Positions 44,836-52,763 of a DNA stretch of 64,000 nt are shown in pieces. Numbering within the stretch: position 1 is the first letter of the stretch; every line of letters begins with the position of its first letter. Both the position numbers and the translations under genes were made by a program. This DNA comes from CAVXTF01 sp963701375 (GTDB lineage Bacteria; Actinomycetota; Acidimicrobiia; Acidimicrobiales; CAVXTF01): contig CAVOZT010000003.1 of assembly GCA_963701375.1 (NCBI GenBank), forward strand, positions 310,001 through 374,000, given 5' to 3'. The notes under the pieces were generated by a model. The model worked only from the letters and a program-made list of their open reading frames with translations. It ran no database searches and was not told the origin of the DNA.

Positions 44836-45594
44836 TCACGACGGGATGCGTCGCCACAGCGCACGAGGCAGCATCCGCAGCGCAGCGAAGATCGGCCCTA
44901 GCGCAGCCGGTACCCACGCGACTGCCTCTCCGGTCTCGAGCGCGCGGATCGTCGCCTCCGCCACCGTCACTGCATCGACCGCGAACGGCGCGGGCTTCAT
45001 TCCCCTCGTCATCTTCGTGCGCACGAATCCCGGCCGCACCACCGTGACCTCGACCCCGGTTCCCTCGAGCGCATCTGCGAGACCGAGAGCGAACCCATCC
45101 AGCCCTGCCTTGGCTGACCCATAGACAAAGTTCGCTTTTCGGACGCGGACGCCTGCCACGGAGGAAAGGACGACGATCCGTCCCCATCCCTGAGCGCGCA
45201 GTACCTTCGCAAGTGCGAACGTAACTGCAGCAGGTCCGGTGAAATTGGTCGCGAGCAACGATGAGACGGTCACCGCGTCAAGCTCGTCTAGCGATGCAGT
45301 GCCGAGATCCCCCACCGTCACGAGCACCAGGTCGATCTCTCCGAGTCGAGCGAGTGCTTCGACGGCAAATCCGTCGTGGCCGATCACGTCCGTCACATCG
45401 AGTGAAGCCGATTCGGCCGTAACGCCGAGCACCCCGAGCTCATCGGCGAGAGCGTCGAGCGATTTGGCGCTGCGCCCTGCGACGATGACTCGCCGGAGCC
45501 TGCGCCCTGCCAGAAGGCGCAACGTCTCGCGGGCGATATCGGAACTGCCCCCGATGACGACGGCCGTCTGGGGCATGCCGGTTGCATCGATCAT
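44836..45594 (-). CDS. dprE2: Decaprenylphosphoryl-2-keto-ribose reductase
   Basis: The 252-residue short-chain dehydrogenase has the nucleotide-binding loop GGSSDIA near residues 15-21, catalytic Ser in VVLSSVAGVR and Tyr-x3-Lys in YGSAKAG. With DprE1 it epimerises decaprenylphosphoryl-ribose to the arabinose donor used for cell-wall arabinan. Identification rests on family resemblance and on adjacency to dprE1, whose stop it overlaps by four bases. Membrane association is expected through DprE1. Confidence 0.88.
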   Translation of the reverse strand: MIDATGMPQTAVVIGGSSDIARETLRLLAGRRLRRVIVAGRSAKSLDALADELGVLGVTAESASLDVTDVIGHDGFAVEALARLGEIDLVLVTVGDLGTASLDELDAVTVSSLLATNFTGPAAVTFALAKVLRAQGWGRIVVLSSVAGVRVRKANFVYGSAKAGLDGFALGLADALEGTGVEVTVVRPGFVRTKMTRGMKPAPFAVDAVTVAEATIRALETGEAVAWVPAALGPIFAALRMLPRALWRRIPS

Positions 45595-46998
45595 GCGGCT
45601 CCTCCGGCGACCTCAAGATCGACACCGCTCAACCCCAGCCGGCGTCCCAGATCTGAGCTGAGGGCGCCTTCGGGATCGAGGCGATCTCGGATTGCCTTCC
45701 ATTTGTCCAACCGCGGATACATCGAGCGGATCAGCTCCGGTCGGACGCGGCCGTCCTTCGAAAGGTAGATGCGACCCCCGGCTTCTGCCACAACGGAATC
45801 GAGGCCGTCCAAGACGTCGGCGAGACCGCTCGAGCCCAGGGGAACGTCGAGCGCCAGCGTCCAGCCTTCCTTAGGGAACGACAAGTGCCCCGATCCGGCA
45901 GGGCCGAAGCATTTGAGCACCGACAGAAAAGACGCGGCGCGAGCGGCACTTAGGCGCTCGAGAACGGTTCGAACGGCCGCCTCGGCACCAAAAGGCACGA
46001 CGAATTTGGTATTGGGTAAAGCCCTTGGGACCATAGAGCACGTTCCAACCTGCCAAGGCGTCAAGCGGATGAAAGAACGCGGCGAGCGGCTCAAGGCGAC
46101 CAACGCGCCGGCGCGGAGCCTTCCGAAACCACATCTCGTTGAACGCAGCCAGGGAGAGCGGATTCAGTAGGGAGATGGGGGGCGCGATAGAGACGCTCAG
46201 GCGTTTTCGGGGGCGGTAAGCCAAAGGGTCGATCCGAGCAGGTCCCACAAGGTCGCTCACCTTCGCGTGATCGCCCCTGGTGAGCACGGCGCGGCCGAGC
46301 CGCGGACCTGAGGCCATGCCGTCGATCCACGCAACCGAATACCGATAGCGCCCGCGCTCGTCGGCGAGCAGGGACATACAAGAATCGAGATCCTTGGCGC
46401 GCTCGGTGTCCACGAGCATCTGTGATGTCTCGATTGCAAGCAGCCGGAGCGTCGCTTCAGTGATGACGCCGGTGAGACCCATACCACCGCACGTTGCAGA
46501 GAATTCATCCTCGTTGCGACCAGGTCCACAGATCGTCGTTCCCATCGGGGACACCAACGTCAACTGCTCGATATACCCGGCGAGCGACCCGTTGACGTGA
46601 TGGTTCTTTCCGTGGATGTCACTCGCGATAGCTCCACCGATTGTCACGAAGCGAGTCCCAGGAGTCACCGGGAGAAAAAAGCCGTTGGGAACCAGCATCT
46701 TCAGGAGCACGTCGAACGACACACCCGCCTCTGCGCGCAGCTTTCCCGCCTCTTGATCGAATTCGAGGACGGCGTCGAGCTCGCTGCAGTCGATGACAAC
46801 ACCACCGCCGCACTGTGCGGCGTCGCCATAGGAGCGACCGAGACCACGTGCTATGCGGAAACCAGCAAGGCGCGCTGCTGCACGGCCTGAGACGAGCTCC
46901 TCGATCTCTGCTCGTGTTCTTGGTCGAATCACCGCGGCTGCCGTTGGAGCCGACCGACCCCAGCCCGTCAAGAGCTCGCGGTGGATAGGAGACCTCAC
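45591..46998 (-). pseudogene. dprE1: Decaprenylphosphoryl-ribose 2'-oxidase, frame broken once
   Basis: The FAD-linked oxidase reads well from 46998 to about 46007: RPRTRAEIEELV, the FAD-binding ARGLGRSYGDAAQ, and GGAIASDIHGKNHHVNGSL. After LYGPKGFTQY the frame turns to nonsense. One base fewer in the A3/T3 run 46005-46007 restores FVVPFGAEAAVRTVLERLSAARAASFLSVLKCFGPAGSGHLSFPKEGWTLALDVPLG, continuing to a stop at 45591, about 468 residues in all. DprE1 makes the keto intermediate of DPA synthesis. The neighbours are intact, so an assembly indel is quite possible. Confidence 0.9.
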
Positions 46999-47948
46999 GC
47001 GTAGATCCCACAGATGAGTAGCGCTACCCAGGCCACCCCCAAAAGCTGCAGCGCGTGGTCAGAGAGTACGAGCTCCTCGGGCTGGCCCCCACGGCCCCTG
47101 CTGAAGGCGAACTGCAAGACGAGGACGCCAAGAACGAAGGGGATGATCGACAGCTCGAACAAGATCAGATCCTCTGAACGGTCGCCAGGGCGCAAACCGG
47201 CGGCGCGCTCAAAAACCCACAGGCAATAGGTGGTGATGGTCACCAAGACCGCCAACGCCTGCACCCCCCTGAGAAAGGCGACCGGGTAGGCGCCGAGCAC
47301 CTTTCTATGCGACCGTTGCCCCTCGCCGAGCATCGATTGCTCGGACGAGCGTTTGCCGGCCACGATGAGAAGGGCTCCGAAAGACGTCATTACGAGGAAC
47401 CACGGTGAGATCACGACGTGAGCGGCAGCGCCACCGGCGACCGCCCGCAATGTGAACCCCGATCCGACGCACACAAGTTCGACGACCGGAACGCGCTTAA
47501 GGCCGAATGAATAGGCGAGGCTGATCGTCAAATAGGCGATGACAATCAGCGCCAGGGATACACCGATGAATGCGGCCGCGGCGACCGCTGCCGTCCCGAG
47601 GACGATCGCGGCGCTCGTGGCGGACGTGGGCGCCAGAGCGCCAGAAGCAACCGGACGGTTTCGCTTCAGCGGGTGACGTCTGTCGCTTTCGCAGTCGATC
47701 ACATCGTTGACGAGGTAAGTGCACGAAGACGCGGCGACAAAGATCCCGAAAGCACTCAGGGTGCGTACAAGCGGGCCAGTGTGTGAGATCGCACCCGCCG
47801 CCGCAGGCGCCGCGAAGACCAGTACGTTCTTTGTCCACTGGCGCGGTCGCATGGCCCGGAGCAGCGTCCAAGAGCGTGCGGCAACCGACCTTTGCTTCCG
47901 CGCTGGCAGATTCAGGCTCAGAGGACTGGGGGCTGTCTGTGAGCGCAT
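46995..47948 (-). CDS. Decaprenyl-phosphate phosphoribosyltransferase (UbiA family)
   Basis: The 317-residue membrane protein has about eight or nine spans and two Asp-rich UbiA motifs: NDVIDCESDRRHPLKRNRPVASG near residues 82-104 and a later short motif. It attaches 5-phosphoribose diphosphate to decaprenyl phosphate, the step before DprE1/DprE2, which follow on the same strand with four-base overlaps. The three genes form the DPA biosynthesis operon. UbiA membership is certain; the substrate is assigned from context. Confidence 0.9.
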   Translation of the reverse strand: MRSQTAPSPLSLNLPARKQRSVAARSWTLLRAMRPRQWTKNVLVFAAPAAAGAISHTGPLVRTLSAFGIFVAASSCTYLVNDVIDCESDRRHPLKRNRPVASGALAPTSATSAAIVLGTAAVAAAAFIGVSLALIVIAYLTISLAYSFGLKRVPVVELVCVGSGFTLRAVAGGAAAHVVISPWFLVMTSFGALLIVAGKRSSEQSMLGEGQRSHRKVLGAYPVAFLRGVQALAVLVTITTYCLWVFERAAGLRPGDRSEDLILFELSIIPFVLGVLVLQFAFSRGRGGQPEELVLSDHALQLLGVAWVALLICGIYA

Positions 47949-47990
47949 GTCATAAGCCTCGAGGCCGACGACGCCGAGCGTCGAATCTTC

Positions 47991-49343
47991 TCATATCGTC
48001 TTGTCGGACCCAACCTTGACGGATTCAGTTGAGCGCGACTTACGCCTCGTCGCCCGGATGATCCAGCGTTCTGGACGGCGCCGGTGGCCAAAACTCGAAG
48101 GATGGGACCGACGCCAAGACACTTCCATGTGGGCTCCTCCGAGAACGGAGTCGCTAACCTTCCAACGACCCATCGTCGAGGTGACCACCGAGTCGGCGAT
48201 CGCAAGACCGAGGCCCGTACCATTCCCCTCCTCCGTGGCCCTGTGAAAGCGATCGAACAAGCGGGGACGCTCCTGAAGCGGGATTCCGGGCCCGCTGTCT
48301 TCCACCGAAAGGCTGACCCAGCCGGCATGGGCCGACACGATTATGTGGACGTTTCCGCCGTTGCCAGCGTAACGGCATGCATTGTCCACCAAGACCCCGA
48401 TTAGACGGTCGATCAAGTCCGGCGGAGCGCTGATCAGAGCCTGGGCGTCGCCCTGGCGCCGGAAAGACATCTCAATCGCCCGCGATTCCGCCACCGCCCC
48501 GAAGCGGTCTTTGCAGCTCTCCGCGATCGTCGCGAGATCCACCGGTTCATTGTTTGAAGGAGGGAGCTCCGAGTCGAAGCGCGCGAGCCACAACAGGTCG
48601 TCAACGATGTGACGCAGGCGCTCGGTCTCGCCTCCGATCCTTGCGAGCGTGTCACGGTACTGGCCGACATCGCGCTTGGCGTTCAAAGCGAGACCGACCT
48701 CCGCCTGGATGACACTCAGAGGTGTCCTCAGCTCGTGCGACGCGTCGGCGGTGAACTCGAGCTGGCGCCGGCGCGTTTGTTCGACCGGGCCAGACGTCAT
48801 GAGTCCTATGACCAGGGTGCCGAGGTACGTGACGAGGACAAGAACGGGACCGGCGATAACCTCTGCGGTGAGGAGCACGTTCTCGACGTGGGTTGTCTCT
48901 GTGAGGCTCTGTCCCGCCACGAGAGAACTTCCGTTCGCTCGTATCACCTCCAACCGGAACGAGGTCGTCCCTACTTCAGCAGTGACTGGTCGGCCGACGT
49001 GCAACGAGTCGATGTTGGGCAGCTGCGGAGCCCCTGGGCTGAGTGCGACAACCTTGCCGTTCGCCATCACGTGCCATAGAAGCACCGGGGCTCCATCCAC
49101 GTCGCGCGCGCTGTATGGCGCCTTTCCCAAGGAGAGCACGTCGCTGCTGTGACTCGCCTCTGTAAGTCGGTCAGCCAAATGTGCATCGACCTCAGACACA
49201 AGATGGTTAGCGTCGACCTGATCGAAGACGACAACGACGACGACGTAGACGAGCCCTATCAGAATCGTTGCGACAGCGGCCACTCGAGCGGCACGAGCGA
49301 TGCGTCGCCGCTCATGCAGAATTCGATTCTTCATGCGACTCAC
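47991..49343 (-). CDS. Membrane sensor histidine kinase (HisKA type)
   Basis: The 450-residue kinase has two membrane spans (about 20-40 and 160-183) enclosing a periplasmic sensor of about 120 residues. The H-box is ADASHELRTPLSV (His near 203), the N-box VLVDNACRYAG and the G-boxes DSGPGIP and GTGLGLAI. A basic tail of about 35 residues after the ATP domain is unusual. No response regulator gene lies beside it in this window, so it is an orphan here. GGAGG lies before the GTG at 49343. Confidence 0.92.
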   Translation of the reverse strand: MSRMKNRILHERRRIARAARVAAVATILIGLVYVVVVVVFDQVDANHLVSEVDAHLADRLTEASHSSDVLSLGKAPYSARDVDGAPVLLWHVMANGKVVALSPGAPQLPNIDSLHVGRPVTAEVGTTSFRLEVIRANGSSLVAGQSLTETTHVENVLLTAEVIAGPVLVLVTYLGTLVIGLMTSGPVEQTRRRQLEFTADASHELRTPLSVIQAEVGLALNAKRDVGQYRDTLARIGGETERLRHIVDDLLWLARFDSELPPSNNEPVDLATIAESCKDRFGAVAESRAIEMSFRRQGDAQALISAPPDLIDRLIGVLVDNACRYAGNGGNVHIIVSAHAGWVSLSVEDSGPGIPLQERPRLFDRFHRATEEGNGTGLGLAIADSVVTSTMGRWKVSDSVLGGAHMEVSWRRSHPSSFGHRRRPERWIIRATRRKSRSTESVKVGSDKTI

Positions 49344-49567
49344 CGTCCTCCCACGACATCACAAGTCCACCTGGTCGTGGTCGAACGCCACGTCCATCGC
49401 ATTGCCGACGAGTTGAACTTATAGAAGGATTTTGAGTCCCAAACCTGAAGATACGATGACGCACGCACCCAATCCTTGGGTTAGCGAGGGTTTTCTGCAC
49501 ATTTTCATCCTGGCGTAAGGTCGTAATCTTAAGATGAGGACGTGTCCAACCCCTCGATACGCGACAA

Positions 49568-50863
49568 TTGACCCTCGTTCGTAACTCAGGCCTTCCTGCA
49601 CCCCAGGGTGGACGCCACGGGGAAGGCGCTCCGACCAGGCCGGATCCGGCCGTGACTGCACCGACGGCACCCAGCAGGGTAACCCGCACGGCCCGATGGG
49701 TCCGTAGGCACAAGTGGATCAGCGTGTTGGTTTTCGTCTTGCTGGCCGCGACGCCTGTTTGGGTGTCGGCGGGCATGGCTCTCACCGATCAGTCGCTAGG
49801 AACCAGTGTCAGCGCCAGGTTCGCCGAATGGCTCCGCGATCATGGCGGGGGCAGCGTCGTGAACTGGGCGGAGAACGTCTGGTATTCGCACCACCCTCCA
49901 CCCGTGGGAGGGCAACCCGCCAAAGGACTGATCCCGCCCCCGACCCCTCCGTCGTCAGTCGCGTCATCGAGCCACGGGACCAGCGCTATTCCGGTTCTGT
50001 CGCGCCTGCCCACGCCGACTGCGATCGTGCCTTTCGCAAGCCCCGCGGCTCCCGGCGAGGGACAGTGGCATGCCGTCGGGCGGACACTTGACGGGGTGCC
50101 GACGGTCTACGAGGCGTTCATGCGGCCTGACTCGGTGCACACAAGTGTCGTAACAGCGGTCGCGTGGATGGACACCAAACTGCTCGGCGCCACTCTCTAC
50201 TCGGGAAGCCAGATCCCCGGCGGTGGACCGTGGGCCGACACGGCGCCGATCAGCCCAACCGCATCGAAGACTCTGGTCGCAGCGTTCAACGCCGGGTTTC
50301 GCATACCCGACGCGAACGGCGGCTACTACACGCAAGGCAAGATCGTGGCACCGCTCGTGTCCGGGGCCGCTTCGTTCGTCATCTACAAAAACGGAGGCGT
50401 GCAGATAGGGTCTTGGGGACACGAGGTGAGGATGTCACCGAGTGTTGCTTCTGTCCGCCAGAATCTCGATCTGATCGTTGACAACGGGCAGCCGGCCCCG
50501 GGTCTCAACGCCAACGACAACTCGCAGTGGGGTGCCACTCTCGCCGGCAACATCTATGTCTGGCGATCAGGCGTCGGGATCACCGCCGACGGCGCCCTCG
50601 TATACGTAGGCGGCCCGGACCTGAACATCACCGACCTTGCCGACGTACTAGCACGCGCCGGTGCGGTTCGAGCCATGGAACTCGACATCAACACGGACTG
50701 GGTGAACTTCAGCATTTACAGCCCTAAGTCGTTCAACGGAAACGCGTCGCCATCGAACGGAGCGACCCTTATTTCGGGCATGTCCGGTGGTCCTGAGAGG
50801 TATTTCGAGTCATGGTGGGCGAGGGACTTCTTCGTCCTCTCAACGAGAGAGCCCTCCAGATGA
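49568..50863 (+). CDS. Secreted phosphodiester-glycosidase (NAGPA)-like protein A
   Basis: The 431-residue protein has a basic cytoplasmic start and a membrane span (about 50-68, ISVLVFVLLAATPVWVSAGM), followed by a Pro/Ser-rich linker (GLIPPPTPPSSVASSSHGTSAIPV) and a globular domain with NAGPA-like features: TLVAAFNAGFRIPDANGGYYTQG, GVGITADGALVYVGGPDLNI and AMELDINTDWVNFS. The acidic MELDIN site fits a glycosidase-like fold acting on envelope or extracellular sugars. It is paralogous to the gene at 57699-58823. Catalysis has not been shown for this group. Confidence 0.8.
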   Translation: MTLVRNSGLPAPQGGRHGEGAPTRPDPAVTAPTAPSRVTRTARWVRRHKWISVLVFVLLAATPVWVSAGMALTDQSLGTSVSARFAEWLRDHGGGSVVNWAENVWYSHHPPPVGGQPAKGLIPPPTPPSSVASSSHGTSAIPVLSRLPTPTAIVPFASPAAPGEGQWHAVGRTLDGVPTVYEAFMRPDSVHTSVVTAVAWMDTKLLGATLYSGSQIPGGGPWADTAPISPTASKTLVAAFNAGFRIPDANGGYYTQGKIVAPLVSGAASFVIYKNGGVQIGSWGHEVRMSPSVASVRQNLDLIVDNGQPAPGLNANDNSQWGATLAGNIYVWRSGVGITADGALVYVGGPDLNITDLADVLARAGAVRAMELDINTDWVNFSIYSPKSFNGNASPSNGATLISGMSGGPERYFESWWARDFFVLSTREPSR

Positions 50864-50922
50864 CCGTGCGATCTCCCTCGCTGTTTAGATGTTCCGAAAC
50901 ACCGCGTAAGTAACGGCTCCAG

Positions 50923-52212
50923 ATGACTCCTGCTTCCGGCAAGACCCAACCAAGGCCTACGCGCGGAGTTCGAGAGCTGGACTGGGCAAGGCTCGCCGAC
51001 AAGCGTGATTCGTGGCTGTGGCTCCGGCCGCCTCCCCGAGCCCGGCACATGGCTGGCTGGGCCCTCCTTCCGCTTCGTGGGTTCCTGGGATTGACATTCC
51101 TTTTCGCCGGGCTTCAGAAGCTCACTAACCCGGGCTTCTTCACGGCATCAAACCCGGCATCCATCCAGGCCCAGCTCGCCGGAGCCTCCCGGCGCAGCCC
51201 GATTCACGGCCTGCTTGCACATTTCGGACACCTGGCGGTGCCCCTCGGCGTCGCCATTGCATTGGGCGAACTGGCGATCGGACTCGGCACGCTGCTGGGG
51301 CTGTGGACCCGGATCGCAGCGATGGCCGGCGCACTGATCTCATTCAGTCTGTTCCTCGCAATCAGCTTCCACTCGAACCCGTACTACACCGGCTCGGACA
51401 TCGTCTTTGTGTTCGCGTGGATCCCGCTCGTCGTTGCGGGGTCTGGAGACGTGCTGTCACTCGACGGTGCGATCGCAAACGTCACTAGATACAGGCGCGG
51501 AGTTTTCCCCGAGGCCGTCGTGCCTGTCCCGTTCAGCACGATCCGCTCCGTGTGCGGCTCGTTCGACAACGGATCTTGTTCAGCCATGCGAGGCGCTGCT
51601 TGTGAGCCGGGACCTTGTCCGTACCTCGCTCGAGCACGTGAGGGACTGTCGCCGGTGAAGGCGGACCAGATCGAGCGACGGGTTTTCGTCACGAGGGGTG
51701 CGGCCGCTGCTTTCGTGGCCGCCGCGGGCGTCGTACTCGCGGGAGTGTCGGCGGGGCTCGGTCGGGCGATCGGTGGGGTCAAGTCGTCTCCCACGAACGT
51801 CTTAGGGGGCGGAGTCCAACCGTTAGGTGGTGGGTCGTCGGCGCCTACGACTGCTACTACTCGCAGTGGCGCCACGAGCCAGACCACACACCCCACAGGG
51901 ACCACGCCACCCGGCACCGCCATTGGGCTGGCCAACCAGGTGCCGGTCGGGGGCGCTGCGCAGTTCGGTGACCCGCGAACGGGGGACCCATCACTTGTGA
52001 TCCAGCCTCAAGCGGGGACGTTTCTTGCGTTTGACGCAGTGTGCCCGCACGCCGGATGCATGGTTCAGTACCAGCAAGGCACTTTCGTCTGCCCATGCCA
52101 CGGCTCGGTGTTCAATGGGACGACGGGCGCCGTCGAAACCGGACCTGCGGCGTCCGGACTTCGAGAACTGCCGATAGCCGAAGGATCGAACGGCAAGCTC
52201 TACGTCAACTAA
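50923..52212 (+). CDS. DoxX-Rieske fusion protein
   Basis: The 429-residue protein has two parts. The N-terminal DoxX-like membrane domain (about residues 48-185, LRGFLGLTFLFAGLQKLTNPGFF) is the thiosulfate:quinone oxidoreductase-type fold. A short linker carries RRVFVTRGAAAAF, a twin-arginine-like signal, followed by a Thr/Pro linker. The C-terminal Rieske domain (about 340-429) holds CPHAGC and CPCHGS, the complete Cys/His ligands of a [2Fe-2S] cluster. This would bring an electron-transfer cluster next to a quinone-reducing membrane domain. Its electron partner is not in the window. Confidence 0.88.
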   Translation: MTPASGKTQPRPTRGVRELDWARLADKRDSWLWLRPPPRARHMAGWALLPLRGFLGLTFLFAGLQKLTNPGFFTASNPASIQAQLAGASRRSPIHGLLAHFGHLAVPLGVAIALGELAIGLGTLLGLWTRIAAMAGALISFSLFLAISFHSNPYYTGSDIVFVFAWIPLVVAGSGDVLSLDGAIANVTRYRRGVFPEAVVPVPFSTIRSVCGSFDNGSCSAMRGAACEPGPCPYLARAREGLSPVKADQIERRVFVTRGAAAAFVAAAGVVLAGVSAGLGRAIGGVKSSPTNVLGGGVQPLGGGSSAPTTATTRSGATSQTTHPTGTTPPGTAIGLANQVPVGGAAQFGDPRTGDPSLVIQPQAGTFLAFDAVCPHAGCMVQYQQGTFVCPCHGSVFNGTTGAVETGPAASGLRELPIAEGSNGKLYVN

Positions 52213-52268
52213 GCCGTCGCCGCAGACAGGCCGGCAAAAGGGCAAACGCAGATACCATCACTGGGATC

Positions 52269-52763
52269 GTGTTCGCCATCGACTACGGACCTCTCAGCGA
52301 GTGGTTCGCCGGAGCGGGAACGTTTGCCGCGGTAGGTACGGCCCTGGTGTTCTCGGTTCGCGGAGACCGGAGATCTGAAGACGCCCGGCTTCGCGCCGTT
52401 TACGCGTGGTGTGAAAGGCAACAAACCTCCCGAAGTGCTGCAGAGTGGCTCGTATTCGTCAACAACCAAACTCAGTTTCCGATCAACGAGTGGCAAGTGC
52501 TGCTCTCTTGGATCAATCCATCGAACAGCGAGGTCGCCAGAGAATCGATCGACCACGGTATGTCCGGCGTCCTCCCCCCAGGTCGCCACTCGTTTCCCTG
52601 GACTCCTTCTTCTGACCCGCCTGCGACGGACGCGCAAGTCTCGGTGACGCTTTCCTTCACAGATGGATCCGGACAGCGCGTCAGCCGCACGAGGGACTCA
52701 CGGAGGCCTTGGGCCGTGCGTCGAACCCATCCGACTCGCTTCTCAGATGGCTCGGATACCTGA
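52269..52763 (+). CDS. Hypothetical protein with one membrane span
   Basis: From GTG 52269 the product has 164 residues with one hydrophobic segment near the N-terminus (WFAGAGTFAAVGTALVF) and a polar domain (WLVFVNNQTQFPINEWQVLLSW). This resembles the small one-span hypotheticals frequent in actinobacteria. Its last 17 bases overlap the next gene's ATG. I recognise no family. Confidence 0.55.
   Translation: MFAIDYGPLSEWFAGAGTFAAVGTALVFSVRGDRRSEDARLRAVYAWCERQQTSRSAAEWLVFVNNQTQFPINEWQVLLSWINPSNSEVARESIDHGMSGVLPPGRHSFPWTPSSDPPATDAQVSVTLSFTDGSGQRVSRTRDSRRPWAVRRTHPTRFSDGSDT

Noticed and set aside
49344..49567. Remnant of a response regulator upstream of the orphan kinase
   Set aside because: Short frames there (such as GNAMDVAFDHDQVDL) show no receiver or HTH motif.
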